From contig DCHZ01000003.1 in assembly GCA_002315385.1 (NCBI GenBank), positions 62,001 to 126,000 on the forward strand: a stretch of 64,000 bases of DNA, read 5' to 3'. The translations under genes and the position numbers were made by a program. The notes under the pieces were generated by a model. It made no database searches and was not told where the DNA came from. It was given only the letters and a program-made list of their open reading frames with translations. The stretch is from Firmicutes bacterium UBA1739 (GTDB lineage: Bacteria; Bacillota; Clostridia; Peptostreptococcales; Anaerovoracaceae). Below, piece by piece: positions 24,609-32,794 of this stretch. The first letter of the stretch is position 1. The number at the start of each line of letters is the position of its first letter.

Positions 24609-24675
24609 AACTGTCACTGACTGTGTGAAACCATGCTCTTTCCGGAACCGAAAGCGAGAATGTGATTTTGCGGAT
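24603..24675 (+). repeat. Direct repeat, left unit (R1)
   Basis: This 73-bp segment begins GCGTTAAAACTGTC and ends TGTGATTTTGCGGA. It recurs at 24896-24968 with about three quarters of positions identical. The prmA stop lies within it. Confidence 0.8.
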
Positions 24676-24895
24676 AAGCATTCGGAGTGATTGGCTGAAT
24701 ACATCAAACTTTCTCCAAAATTGGCGATTGAGATTGCTTTGAATTCCCAATCACGGAGGGCGTTCCGCAAAAACACAGCTGAGCGCTTCACAGCTTCCGC
24801 CTTGGGTGCTCACGTACGTCAGTGTACGCTCCGCTCCCTCGCCGGCAGCGTTCCTTGTCAGAAACAGTTTTTCCGGCGCCACAACCTGACTGAGT
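24676..24895. other. Non-coding spacer between direct repeats
   Basis: This 220-bp segment has no convincing gene: the short open frames here lack ribosome sites and family motifs. It holds a GC-rich part with CGTAC-GTCAGT-GTACG (about 24813-24828) and a run of CTCC/CGCTCC words. It looks like an intergenic repeat-type sequence. Confidence 0.5.
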
Positions 24896-24968
24896 GCGTT
24901 AAAACTGTCTCTGACTGTGTCTATACCACGCTATTTCCGGAATATAGGCGAAGGTGTGATTTTGCGGA
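24896..24968 (+). repeat. Direct repeat, right unit (R2)
   Basis: Second unit of the 73-bp repeat, starting GCGTTAAAACTGTC and ending TGTGATTTTGCGGA, in the same orientation as R1. It ends about 55 bp before the rsmE start. Confidence 0.8.
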
Positions 24969-25023
24969 GATATTTTGAAAAGTGAATTTGAGAGTTAAAT
25001 AATCTATAATAATGGAGATATTT

Positions 25024-25767
25024 ATGAGCAGATTTTTTGTAAATGAAGAGAATATTCAACCGGACCTGATAAAGATTACAGATAAGGACGATCTGAAACA
25101 CCTTTCAAAGGTGCTGCGGCACAGGATAGGAGACGTTGTGGAAATTTCCGATAATAATGAATGGGAGTATAAAATAGAGCTTACCGAAATAAATGCAGAT
25201 TATGCGGCGGGAAAAATTCTCGGCAAAACAGCATTTGAAAGAGAACCGGAGCTTAAAGTGACTTTGTATCAGGGTATACCCAAACAGGCAAAAATGGAGC
25301 TTATAATTCAAAAGACAGTTGAACTGGGAGTAACAACGGTAATACCTGTTTTTACGGAAAACACGGTGGTTCTGGATAAGGGGAATTTTGACAGGAAGAT
25401 TGAGCGATGGCAGAAGATTGCTGATGAAGCCGTTAAACAATGCCGGAGAGGCCGGATCCCGGAGATAGAAAACTCTATGAAGTTTTCACAGGCAACGAAG
25501 CATATGAAGGAAAACGACCTGAATATTTTCTGTTATGAAGATGAAAAGAAAACTACTCTTAAACAGGTGCTCAGACAGATTCCTCGTGGTAAGATAAAGA
25601 AACTGGGGCTTATTATCGGCCCGGAAGGAGGCTTTTCCGAAGGGGAATGCGTAATGGCGGCGGAAGCCGGTGCAGTTTCAGCTTCACTGGGCAAAACAGT
25701 GTTAAGAGTCGAAACTGCTTCAGTTGCATCTCTGGCAATGGTAATGTATGAGCTGGAACTGGATTGA
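25024..25767 (+). CDS. rsmE: 16S rRNA m3U1498 methyltransferase
   Basis: RsmE methylates N3 of U1498 in 16S rRNA; it is a SPOUT-class (knotted) enzyme. The 247 residues show the PUA-like N-terminus (SRFFVNEENI, HLSKVLRHRIGDVVEI) and the SPOUT part with GIPKQAKMELIIQKTVELGVTTVIPVFTENTV, LGLIIGPEGGFSEGE, and SLGKTVLRVETASVASLAMVMY. I chose ATG 25024, with TGGAGA just before; an in-frame ATG at 25012 overlaps that ribosome site. It follows prmA after a repeat-filled gap. Confidence 0.94.
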   Translation: MSRFFVNEENIQPDLIKITDKDDLKHLSKVLRHRIGDVVEISDNNEWEYKIELTEINADYAAGKILGKTAFEREPELKVTLYQGIPKQAKMELIIQKTVELGVTTVIPVFTENTVVLDKGNFDRKIERWQKIADEAVKQCRRGRIPEIENSMKFSQATKHMKENDLNIFCYEDEKKTTLKQVLRQIPRGKIKKLGLIIGPEGGFSEGECVMAAEAGAVSASLGKTVLRVETASVASLAMVMYELELD

Positions 25768-25849
25768 GGTATATCAGACCGGATTGACCGCTCGGAAAAG
25801 CGTGTTAGCTGTCAGAAGAGGTACGGTAATCAGAAAGGAGAAGCCGCAT

Positions 25850-27175
25850 ATGAAAGTATCGTTTATTACACTGGGATGTAAAGTTAATCAGTATGAAACC
25901 CAGGCAATAAAAGAAAAAATATCGGAAATGGGATACGATGCTGCAAAAGACGGTGAAACCCCGGATATCTGCATAATAAATACCTGCAGTGTTACCAATA
26001 TAGCCGACAGAAAATCCAGACAGGCAATACGGCATATAAAAAAGCTTAATCCGGACTGCATAATTGCCGTTACAGGCTGTTATGCGCAGACGGGGGCAAA
26101 ACAGCTGAAGGATATGGATGAAGTTGACATAATCGCCGGAACAAACGAGAAAAGCAGACTTCCTGAGATGATTTCGGAATTTATTGACAGCGGAAAAAGT
26201 TCAATCAGAGTCAGAGATTATGATGAACTGTCAGGCTTCGATGAAATGGGAACCGTAGAAGCAATGGACGGAAGAACCCGTGCATATATAAAAATCCAGG
26301 AGGGCTGCAACAGATTCTGTTCATACTGCATAATTCCCTACGCCAGAGGTAATGTCAGAAGCAGAAATGAAGCCGTCATCCTTGAAGAAGCCGGGAATCT
26401 GATAAACAAAGGATACAGAGAAATCGTACTGACGGGAATCAACACCGCTTTATACGGAAGCGAGTCGGACGGTGAACCGAAGCTCCATATGCTTATCGAA
26501 AAACTCAGTGTGATACCGGGAAACTTCAGAATAAGACTGAGTTCACTGGAACCCACAGTAATAAATGCGGAGTATGTCAAAAAGCTTTTTGTTTTTGATA
26601 AGCTGTGTCATCACGTTCACCTTTCGGTTCAAAGCGGAAGTGACAGTATTCTCAAAAGTATGAACCGTAGATATAATAGGGAAGAGTATATGGAAATAGT
26701 TGAAACTCTGAAGGCCTTTGATCCGTGCTATGGTATATCAACAGATATTATCGTCGGATTTCCCGGAGAAAGTGAAGAAGACTTTGAAGATTCGGTAAGA
26801 ATAACGGATGAAGTTGATTTCTGTAAAGTCCATGTTTTCAGATATTCTCCGAGAAAAAATACCCCGGCAGCCGGAATGCGGGAGCAGGTGGCTTCTGTGG
26901 AAAAGAACCGTCGCAGTGCTTATCTGATTAGGGCTTCGGAATCATCCTCAGCGAGATTCATAGAAAAAAACCTCGGTTCGGTCAGACCTGTTCTGCTGGA
27001 GGAATACAGCCCGGAACAGAGTCTGATTTCAGGATATACAGATAATTATATAAAAGTATATGTCGAATCAAATGTGGGGAAAAAACTGCCGATTAATACT
27101 ATTACAGATGTTTTTCTTAAGGAAGTATATCTGGATGGCATAAAAGGCGAGATAATTCATAAATACAGCCGATAA
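25850..27175 (+). CDS. mtaB: tRNA t6A37 methylthiotransferase
   Basis: MtaB adds a methylthio group to t6A37 of tRNAs reading ANN codons, giving ms2t6A. The 441-residue product has the MTTase N-terminal domain (VSFITLGCKVNQYETQAI, INTCSVTNIADRKSRQ, VTGCYAQTGA), the radical SAM cluster motif CNRFCSYCIIPYARG, HLSVQSGSDSILKSMNRRY, TDIIVGFPGE, and a TRAM-like tail. ATG 25850 follows AAAGGAGAAG. The longer frame from 25748 overlaps rsmE and lacks a ribosome site. Confidence 0.94.
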   Translation: MKVSFITLGCKVNQYETQAIKEKISEMGYDAAKDGETPDICIINTCSVTNIADRKSRQAIRHIKKLNPDCIIAVTGCYAQTGAKQLKDMDEVDIIAGTNEKSRLPEMISEFIDSGKSSIRVRDYDELSGFDEMGTVEAMDGRTRAYIKIQEGCNRFCSYCIIPYARGNVRSRNEAVILEEAGNLINKGYREIVLTGINTALYGSESDGEPKLHMLIEKLSVIPGNFRIRLSSLEPTVINAEYVKKLFVFDKLCHHVHLSVQSGSDSILKSMNRRYNREEYMEIVETLKAFDPCYGISTDIIVGFPGESEEDFEDSVRITDEVDFCKVHVFRYSPRKNTPAAGMREQVASVEKNRRSAYLIRASESSSARFIEKNLGSVRPVLLEEYSPEQSLISGYTDNYIKVYVESNVGKKLPINTITDVFLKEVYLDGIKGEIIHKYSR

Positions 27176-27334
27176 AAACCTGCACAGAGCATATTTTAAG
27201 CTTCGTACATTTCGTCAGATAAATCTGTTGCAGATAATGAGCCGGGCAGCTATTGTGCTCATGACAGTAATCAGCGATATCTCCGAACGGTAACACTTTT
27301 TATTTCAATAACTGCTAATATTACGCTATGTTTC
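27176..27334. other. Intergenic gap, nothing clear
   Basis: AT-rich spacer between mtaB and the HIT gene. Apart from the promoter that follows it, I see no gene, repeat copy or terminator. Confidence 0.4.
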
Positions 27335-27364
27335 TTGACGAATCAGATAAACTTCTGCTATAAT
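27335..27364 (+). promoter_or_regulatory. Promoter of the HIT protein gene
   Basis: TTGACG (27335-27340) and TATAAT (27359-27364) are 18 bp apart, about 80 bp before the start codon. Confidence 0.65.
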
Positions 27365-27443
27365 AAGTAAATATACCTCACAAATTATCTTTTTTGACAG
27401 GTATGATTTTGCCGGATTTCCGGATATGAGAGGTGGGTTGAAG

Positions 27444-27785
27444 ATGGCTGATTGTTTGTTTTGTAAAATAATCGAAGGCGAGATTCCTTCAAGCAAGGTT
27501 TATGAAGATAAAGATGTTTATGCTTTCAGAGACATCGAACCGCAGGCTCCTGTACATGTACTTATTGTTCCGAAGAAGCATATCGAATCCCTGGACGATT
27601 GTAGCGAGGAAGACATTGAACTTCTGGGCAGAGTAATGACAAAGGTACAGGAAATAGCAAAGCTTGCCGGAATTACCAACGGTTACAGACTCGTTTCAAA
27701 TTGCGGTGAAGATGGTTTCCAGACAGTAAATCATCTGCATTTCCATTTACTCGGAGGCAGACCGCTGCTTTGGCCACCGGGCTGA
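27444..27785 (+). CDS. Histidine triad (HIT) family nucleotide hydrolase
   Basis: A 113-residue HIT protein of the HINT branch, which hydrolyses purine nucleoside phosphoramidates. It starts ADCLFCKIIEGEIPSSKVYED, with a zinc-type Cys pair, and has QAPVHVLIVPKKHIESLDD. It ends with the histidine triad HLHFHLLGGRPLLWPPG. ATG 27444 is 8 bp after GAGGTGGG; the in-frame ATG at 27426 overlaps that site. It is a single-gene unit before rpsU. Confidence 0.93.
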   Translation: MADCLFCKIIEGEIPSSKVYEDKDVYAFRDIEPQAPVHVLIVPKKHIESLDDCSEEDIELLGRVMTKVQEIAKLAGITNGYRLVSNCGEDGFQTVNHLHFHLLGGRPLLWPPG

Positions 27786-27812
27786 TTTTAATAAATATCT
27801 TATAAAAAACAA

Positions 27813-27841
27813 TTGATATTGTGTTCATTTTGTAGTATAAT
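27813..27841 (+). promoter_or_regulatory. Promoter of rpsU
   Basis: TTGATA (27813-27818) and TATAAT (27836-27841) are 17 bp apart. The -10 box is the centre of a perfect palindrome, GTAGTAT-A-ATACTAC (27832-27846), which could be an operator or chance. Confidence 0.7.
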
Positions 27842-27918
27842 ACTACATGCCGACTTGTAAACAATCACTGCGTGAATGCTTCTACAGTTCATGCAACGGA
27901 GGGAGGGATAAGGAAAAG

Positions 27919-28098
27919 ATGGCACAGGTAATCGTTAGAGATAATGAATCGCTGGAAAGCGCTCTTAAGAGATTTAAGAGATCATGCGCAAGAGACGGAG
28001 TAATGTCTGAACTCAGAAAAAGAGAACATTATGAAAAACCAAGCGTAAAGAGAAAGAAAAAGTCAGAAGTAGCCAGAAAAAAGGCTAAGAAATACTAA
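27919..28098 (+). CDS. rpsU: 30S ribosomal protein S21
   Basis: This small, very basic subunit protein has 59 residues. It reads MAQVIVRDNESLESALKRFKR, SCARDGVMSELRKREHYEKPS and ends in a KKKSEVARKKAKKY tail, as S21 does. ATG 27919 is preceded by GGAGGGATAAGG. An earlier frame start at 27847 would add 24 residues with no family match and lies next to the promoter, so it is leader. yqeY follows in the same transcript, as is usual. Confidence 0.96.
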   Translation: MAQVIVRDNESLESALKRFKRSCARDGVMSELRKREHYEKPSVKRKKKSEVARKKAKKY

Positions 28099-28113
28099 AA
28101 AGAGGTGAAGCTA

Positions 28114-28560
28114 TTGTCTTTGAAAGAAAGACTTAGCGCCGATTTTAAAGAAGCGTTAAAAACTAAAGACGGAATTAAAAAAAATGTTGTTAACATGGCT
28201 CGTGCAGCTATTAAACAATACGAAGTAGACCACAGGGAAGAGCTTGATGATGAAGGTGTTATTGAGGTTCTTACTAAGCAGGTTAAAATGAGAAAAGATG
28301 CTTTAGCTGATTTTGAAAAGGCAGGAAGAACGGATCTCCTGGATGTTTATAAGGCGGAAATAGAAGTTCTGCAGGCCTATTTACCGGCTCAGCTCACTGA
28401 AGATGAAGTCAGAGCTATTGTTGAAAAAGCAATAGAAGATAACGGAATCGAAAAAGAGAAGAAGAATATGGGCAGGGTAATGAAAGCGGTTATGCCGCTT
28501 GTAAAAGGGAAGGCAGACGGCAGCATTGTAAAAAATGTTGTTGACAGTATTATGAAATAA
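28114..28560 (+). CDS. yqeY: GatB/YqeY domain protein
   Basis: The 148-residue helical protein resembles the tRNA-binding tail domain of GatB. Family signatures are LKERLSADFKEALKTKDGIKKNVVNMARAAIKQYEVD, RKDALADFEKAGRTDLLDVYKAEIEVLQAYLPAQL and NMGRVMKAVMPLVKGKADGSIVKNVV. Its role is unknown but linked to tRNA charging or translation. I chose TTG 28114, 6 bp after AGAGGTG; the GTG at 28105 lies in that site. Co-transcription with rpsU is conserved in Bacillota. Confidence 0.9.
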   Translation: MSLKERLSADFKEALKTKDGIKKNVVNMARAAIKQYEVDHREELDDEGVIEVLTKQVKMRKDALADFEKAGRTDLLDVYKAEIEVLQAYLPAQLTEDEVRAIVEKAIEDNGIEKEKKNMGRVMKAVMPLVKGKADGSIVKNVVDSIMK

Positions 28561-28563
28561 TTA

Positions 28564-28588
28564 ATGAGGGCTATGGCCCTCATTTTTT
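28564..28588 (+). terminator. Terminator of rpsU-yqeY
   Basis: ATGAGGGC and GCCCTCAT form an 8-bp stem with a short loop, followed by TTTTT. Confidence 0.88.
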
Positions 28589-28659
28589 ATTTATATCGGC
28601 CCTCCGGGCTTGCGGATGAGTTTTAGAAAAACCTTCCCCTGAGATATAAAGGAAAAACT

Positions 28660-29439
28660 ATGAATAACGTGAAGATTAATTATGATAAATTAATGCAGAA
28701 AAGAATTGACGAAATAAAAAGAAAAGGCAGCGAAAAACCGGGGCTGCTGCTTCACAGCTGCTGCGGACCCTGCAGTACCTCGGTTATAGAAAGATTAGTC
28801 GAAGATTTCGACGTTACGATTTTTTTCTATAATCCAAACATAGATGATGAAAACGAATATGAACTGAGAAAAGCCAATCAGATAAAATACATAAAAGAAA
28901 GATACGGAGCGGAAGAGTGTGAAGGACAGGGAATTCCGCATGAAGAGAAAACTCAGTCCGAACAGACAGTCATGCAGGAACAGAATGCTTCTGTGGCTCG
29001 GAAATACAGGAATTCGGGAGAGAAAAGAGTGTTTTTTCTCGAAGGCAGGTATAATGTGGAAGCATTTTATGAGTTTGCGGAAAACCTTGCGGATGAGAAG
29101 GAAGGCGGGCAGAGGTGTATCTGCTGCTTTGAATTCAGATTAAGAGAAGCTGCGAAAACAGCGCTGCTGCGGAGCTTTGATTTTTTCTCCACAACACTCA
29201 CAGTAAGTCCAATGAAAAATTCCGATGTGATCAATAAACTGGGAGTAAGAATCGGTGAAGAAACAGGAGTTGAGTATCTGGTTTCCGACTTTAAAAAAAG
29301 AGGCGGTTATCAGCGCTCAATAGAACTGTCCAAAGAGTACGACTTATACCGCCAGCATTTCTGCGGATGCAGCTTTGGAAAAAACCGGGAGATGAATTGC
29401 GGCAAAGTTTCGGGTGAATATGATGACTGCGGAAAATGA
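28660..29439 (+). CDS. queH: Epoxyqueuosine reductase QueH
   Basis: QueH (formerly DUF208) reduces epoxyqueuosine to queuosine in the tRNA anticodon, using a 4Fe-4S cluster without cobalamin. The 259-residue product has LLLHSCCGPCSTSVIERL (about residues 27-44), FFYNPNIDDENEYELRK, RCICCFEFRLREAA, FSTTLTVSPMKNSD and HFCGCSFG. Together these give the paired-Cys cluster ligands and the redox Cys pair. ATG 28660 follows AAAGGAA. Its end overlaps a truncated acetyltransferase frame. Confidence 0.93.
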   Translation: MNNVKINYDKLMQKRIDEIKRKGSEKPGLLLHSCCGPCSTSVIERLVEDFDVTIFFYNPNIDDENEYELRKANQIKYIKERYGAEECEGQGIPHEEKTQSEQTVMQEQNASVARKYRNSGEKRVFFLEGRYNVEAFYEFAENLADEKEGGQRCICCFEFRLREAAKTALLRSFDFFSTTLTVSPMKNSDVINKLGVRIGEETGVEYLVSDFKKRGGYQRSIELSKEYDLYRQHFCGCSFGKNREMNCGKVSGEYDDCGK

Positions 29440-29671
29440 GTATTCAACGAAAGATATGTATGCCTGCATTGCACTTGCAAAAGAGCCGGATCCTCATCTG
29501 ACAAATGCCAGTCTTCATTTTCATGAGAGCATGGGCTTCAGGAAAGCGGGAGTGTTCCATAACAGCGGATATAAATTTGATACCTGGTACGATATGATAT
29601 GGATGGAGAAAATTATCGGCATTCACGGGAAAAATCAGAACGGCGTAAAATTCGGAGAATACGGGATTTAA
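29420..29671 (+). pseudogene. Truncated GNAT acetyltransferase (phosphinothricin-type) remnant
   Basis: The frame encodes about 83 residues. The part MYACIALAKEP, NASLHFHESMGFRKAG and FHNSGYKFDTWYDMIWMEK matches the C-terminal third of phosphinothricin/methionine-sulfoximine type N-acetyltransferases. The N-terminal half, with most of the fold and the acetyl-CoA loop (Q/RxxGxG/A), is missing. The frame begins inside queH, whose end probably replaced it by deletion. An expressed product would be unlikely to work. The usual family length is about 165-190 residues. Confidence 0.75.
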
Positions 29672-29839
29672 TTATTAAAAAAATAAGAATAATTTTTTTC
29701 GGCACGGAAAAAGTATAATATAATCAAAACAGTAAACCCTGTAAAATATACAGATATGGTATAAGAGAAGTAAAGACACCACAAGATTTACATTTATTTA
29801 CATTATTACCGTAATGTTACAATTGTTGCCATATAAAAC

Positions 29840-29868
29840 TTGACTGTTTGTAACAAAAATGATATATT
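29840..29868 (+). promoter_or_regulatory. Promoter of the NlpC/P60 gene
   Basis: TTGACT (29840-29845) and TATATT (29863-29868) are 17 bp apart. The upstream part of this gap (29672-29839) is AT-rich with no gene seen. Confidence 0.65.
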
Positions 29869-29931
29869 ATTAAAGTAATATTTATATAATATTTATCTTT
29901 GTTTTAGGTTGGGCTAGTTTGAGGAGGCAAT

Positions 29932-30642
29932 ATGAAGAAAACTTTATTTTCGGTTTTTTTATTTTCGACATTAATTATTTTCAGCTTTACATTATTCTCA
30001 GTTGTATCTATGGCAGCAGAAGAGATTGCTATTGCGGACGACAGCGGACAGTCGGCAGTATTTTCCGTTAAACCGGTAAAGAGCAATCCGGGAACAAGTT
30101 TCATAAGAATAGGTGAAGTTAATACACCGGATCTGCTTGTTGTGGGTTACAGCGGGTTATCATGCCAGATTGAATATAACGGAAAAATCGGATGGATTAA
30201 TTGCGGAACAGAGAAACAGTATGAAAAACAGGTTTCCAGGGGGACTTATCTTGCAAGAAAATCCAGAGCCGAAAAGACCGGTACAATGGCCGTTGAAGCT
30301 GCCCGGAATTATCTCGGAAAACCATATGTGTACGGAGCTGCAGGCCCTGATGCTTTTGACTGTTCCGGATTGCTGTACTTCATTTTCGGGGGACTCGGAA
30401 TAGATGTTCCCAGATCGTCATATGAATATACGGATATGGGTACAGAGGTTTCTCTGGAAGATGCGGTTGCCGGTGATGTTATCTGTTTCAGCCAAAACGG
30501 AAGCAGAGTATCGCATGTGGCAATTTATATGGGAAACGGTGAGTTTATACATTCGGCATGCTCTGTCGGAGTTACGATAACACCGGTAACAGACCCGTAC
30601 TGGGAGCCTAGAATTCAGAGCGTAAGAAGAATTCTTGAGTAG
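29932..30642 (+). CDS. Secreted NlpC/P60 family cell-wall peptidase
   Basis: The 236-residue exported protein has a signal peptide (about residues 1-30, hydrophobic core FLFSTLIIFSFTLFSVVSM). A beta-rich SH3-like region follows (about 40-100, LLVVGYSGLSCQIEYNGKIGWINCG). The C-terminal NlpC/P60 peptidase has the catalytic Cys in AFDCSGLLYFIF, the His in VSHVAIYMG and the third polar residue in IHSACS. Such enzymes cut gamma-D-Glu-diaminoacid bonds in peptidoglycan stem peptides. ATG 29932 follows GAGGAGG. It is monocistronic with its own promoter and terminator. Confidence 0.92.
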   Translation: MKKTLFSVFLFSTLIIFSFTLFSVVSMAAEEIAIADDSGQSAVFSVKPVKSNPGTSFIRIGEVNTPDLLVVGYSGLSCQIEYNGKIGWINCGTEKQYEKQVSRGTYLARKSRAEKTGTMAVEAARNYLGKPYVYGAAGPDAFDCSGLLYFIFGGLGIDVPRSSYEYTDMGTEVSLEDAVAGDVICFSQNGSRVSHVAIYMGNGEFIHSACSVGVTITPVTDPYWEPRIQSVRRILE

Positions 30643-30658
30643 TATATAATTAATATGA

Positions 30659-30694
30659 TTAAAAAAGACGCACAGAAGAGTGTGTCTTTTTTAA
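30659..30694 (+). terminator. Terminator of the NlpC/P60 gene
   Basis: AAAAAAGACGCAC and GTGTGTCTTTTTT pair around AGAAGA and end in a T run. Confidence 0.88.
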
Positions 30695-30740
30695 TATGTA
30701 CTATAATTATTTAGAATCTAATAATTTGTGAAGAAAATCT

Positions 30741-30862
30741 CGGACTCATCGGGTTACATCGCAAAAGAAGTCCGTTAAGCTGCGGTAAAGACAGATAGTA
30801 CAATGTAATGATGAATCCGATATTGATTCTGCCGATGAGATTCGTACAACAAGTACTTCTTT
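30741..30862 (+). other. Possible structured leader or small RNA upstream of mod genes
   Basis: Three complementary pairs lie in this 122-bp stretch: CGGACT (30741-30746) with AGTCCG (30769-30774), CTCATCGG (30745-30752) with CCGATGAG (30832-30839), and AAAGAAGT (30764-30771) with ACTTCTTT (30855-30862). They overlap, so they are alternative or pseudoknotted. It does not match a molybdenum-cofactor riboswitch that I could recognise. The rest of the 30695-31057 gap holds a second TATAAT (about 30930) and the modA promoter. Confidence 0.3.
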
Positions 30863-30980
30863 ACAGACCAGTTGACTGAAACAGCCGGCGTGTTAATGAG
30901 TATTACGATTGTGAAAAACAGACAGTATAATGATATTAATTGGAGAAAGAAAAAGCGTTGTGCTTTTATATAAATAACGC

Positions 30981-31009
30981 TTGCTTTGTCGCACCGTTGA
31001 TGATATTAT
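30981..31009 (+). promoter_or_regulatory. Promoter of the mod-moa operon
   Basis: TTGCTT (30981-30986) and TATTAT (31004-31009) are 17 bp apart, with TG one base before the -10 box. It lies 49 bp before modA. No obvious ModE site was identified. Confidence 0.55.
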
Positions 31010-31057
31010 GATAATAACATTAATGCAAAACTTATTAATATGCAATGGGAGGTAAAA

Positions 31058-31894
31058 ATGAAAAAATTATTCGCACTTTTTTTGACATTTCTTATAGTTA
31101 TTTTTGCTTTTGCCGGGTGCGGAAGCAGGGATTCAAACGATAACAATACAGCCGGTGAATCAACGGAGCTTGTTGTTTTTGCGGCGGCATCCATGACGGA
31201 AAGTCTCGAACAGATAGCAAAGCAGTATAAGGAAATTGCTCCGGATGTAGAACTCGTTTTCAACTTTGACTCGTCCGGCACACTTAAGACACAGATTGAA
31301 GAAGGTGCTGATTGCGATATTTTCATTTCTGCGGCTCAGAAGCAGATGAATCAGTTGGATGCGGCAAAGGATAAGGAAGGCGGAAACGAAGATGGTCTGG
31401 ATTTCGTGAAGTCAGATACAAGGACAGATATTCTTGAAAACAAGGTTGTTTTAGTTCTGTCGGGAAGCAATACTGAGATAGCTTCATTTGATGACCTGGC
31501 TGCAGCCCTCAAAAATGGAAAGGCTACACTGGTTATGGGAAATGAAGACGTGCCGGTAGGGCAGTACACACAGAAAATTCTGAAATATTACGGACTGGAT
31601 GAAGCTGATCTTGCGGCTAGAGGACTGCTGACATATGGTTCTAATGTAAAGGAAGTAACAACTCAGGTTTCAGAGGCTGCGGCTGACGCAGGTATTATCT
31701 ATGCAACAGATGCGTTTTCCGCAAAGCTTGTTCCTGTTGATGTAGCTGAAGAGAAAATGTGCGGAAAGGTTATTTATCCGGCAGCTGTTATGAAGAACAG
31801 TAAAAATCCAGATGCGGCAAAAGCGTTCTTAGAATATTTGAAGAGTGAAGAGGCCGGAAAAGTATTTGAATCAGTAGGCTTCACAACCTTGTAG
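31058..31894 (+). CDS. modA: Molybdate ABC transporter, substrate-binding lipoprotein
   Basis: ModA captures molybdate or tungstate outside the membrane. The 278-residue precursor has a lipoprotein signal ending in the lipobox FAGC (Cys about 22), then LVVFAAASMTESLEQIAKQY, FNFDSSGTLKTQIEEGADCDIFISAAQKQMNQL, and ALVMGN/PVGQYTQKIL-type and VTTQVSEAAADAGIIYATDAF segments. These are standard ModA oxyanion-site and hinge motifs. ATG 31058 follows GGGAGG; an in-frame ATG at 31040 precedes that site. A hairpin follows before modB. Confidence 0.95.
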   Translation: MKKLFALFLTFLIVIFAFAGCGSRDSNDNNTAGESTELVVFAAASMTESLEQIAKQYKEIAPDVELVFNFDSSGTLKTQIEEGADCDIFISAAQKQMNQLDAAKDKEGGNEDGLDFVKSDTRTDILENKVVLVLSGSNTEIASFDDLAAALKNGKATLVMGNEDVPVGQYTQKILKYYGLDEADLAARGLLTYGSNVKEVTTQVSEAAADAGIIYATDAFSAKLVPVDVAEEKMCGKVIYPAAVMKNSKNPDAAKAFLEYLKSEEAGKVFESVGFTTL

Positions 31895-31920
31895 AGTGTA
31901 TAATAATATAGTATAATAAG

Positions 31921-31949
31921 AAAAAGGGCGGTCGGGATTCCGCTCTTTT
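31921..31949 (+). terminator. Partial terminator between modA and modB
   Basis: AAAAGGGCGG and CCGCTCTTTT pair, with one G-U, followed by a broken T run. It may favour modA over the downstream genes. The rest of the modA-modB gap (31950-32109) holds a small ACCGCA-GGTA-TGCGGT hairpin and no gene. Confidence 0.6.
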
Positions 31950-32109
31950 CTGATTTAATGACGGGTTGTTAACCGGATGTGCCGTCTGCCGATGATTCAT
32001 AATGACTGAATTACCGCAGGTATGCGGTTTCCGGTGATTAAAAAATATAATCAAAAGAAGTAATTATATAGGGATTAATACGAGTATTACTTCGGATCAG
32101 GAGAGAATT

Positions 32110-32793
32110 ATGGATTTATTTCCACTTTGGAATTCAATACGAATAAGTGCAATAAGCACGGCCGCAGTTTTTTTTCTCGGCATTTTCTGTGCATACTACA
32201 TTTCCAAAGCACCGAAGTATTTTAAAGGAATTATAGATGTGGTTCTGACACTTCCTCTGGTTTTACCGCCGACTGTGGTGGGCTACCTCCTGCTGAGGGT
32301 TCTGGGACCGAAGAGACCGGTGGGAGCCATGTTTCTGTCACTTTTCGACATTAAGCTTACCATGACCTGGTGGTCTGCTGTTTTCGCAACCATGGTAGTA
32401 ACTTTTCCTCTTATGTACCGGACGGCAAGAGGCGCATTTGAGTTATTTGATAATAATCTGGCATACTCAGCCCGGACTCTCGGACTTTCCGATACATATA
32501 TTTTCTGGAAAATCAGACTTCCATACTGTAAACAGGGTATTATTGCCGGGACGGTGCTTACCTTTGCGAGGGCTTTGGGGGAATATGGCGCAACCAGTAT
32601 GATAGCCGGTTATACTCCGGGGAGAACCGCAACAATTTCTACGACGGTATATAATTTATGGAGAACCAACAATGATAATCTCGCATTTAAGTGGGTTGTA
32701 ATAAACATAGCCATCTCCTGTGTGGTTCTTATGGCAGTAAACATGGTAGAAAAAAAAGAAAGACAGGCAGTCTCTCTGAAGGAAGGTGCATAG
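32110..32793 (+). CDS. modB: Molybdate ABC transporter permease
   Basis: The 227-residue membrane protein has five or six segments. They include the ModB signatures DVVLTLPLVLPPTVVGYLLLRVLG and the cytoplasmic EAA loop ARTLGLSDTYIFWKIRLPYCKQGIIAGTVLTFARALGEYGATSMIAG that contacts ModC. ATG 32110 follows AGGAGAG. The stop is one base before the modC TTG start, so the two are coupled. Confidence 0.95.
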   Translation: MDLFPLWNSIRISAISTAAVFFLGIFCAYYISKAPKYFKGIIDVVLTLPLVLPPTVVGYLLLRVLGPKRPVGAMFLSLFDIKLTMTWWSAVFATMVVTFPLMYRTARGAFELFDNNLAYSARTLGLSDTYIFWKIRLPYCKQGIIAGTVLTFARALGEYGATSMIAGYTPGRTATISTTVYNLWRTNNDNLAFKWVVINIAISCVVLMAVNMVEKKERQAVSLKEGA

Positions 32794-32794
32794 C

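Noticed and set aside
24609..24978. Short ORFs between prmA and rsmE
   Set aside because: They run through repeat units, have no ribosome sites and no family similarity.
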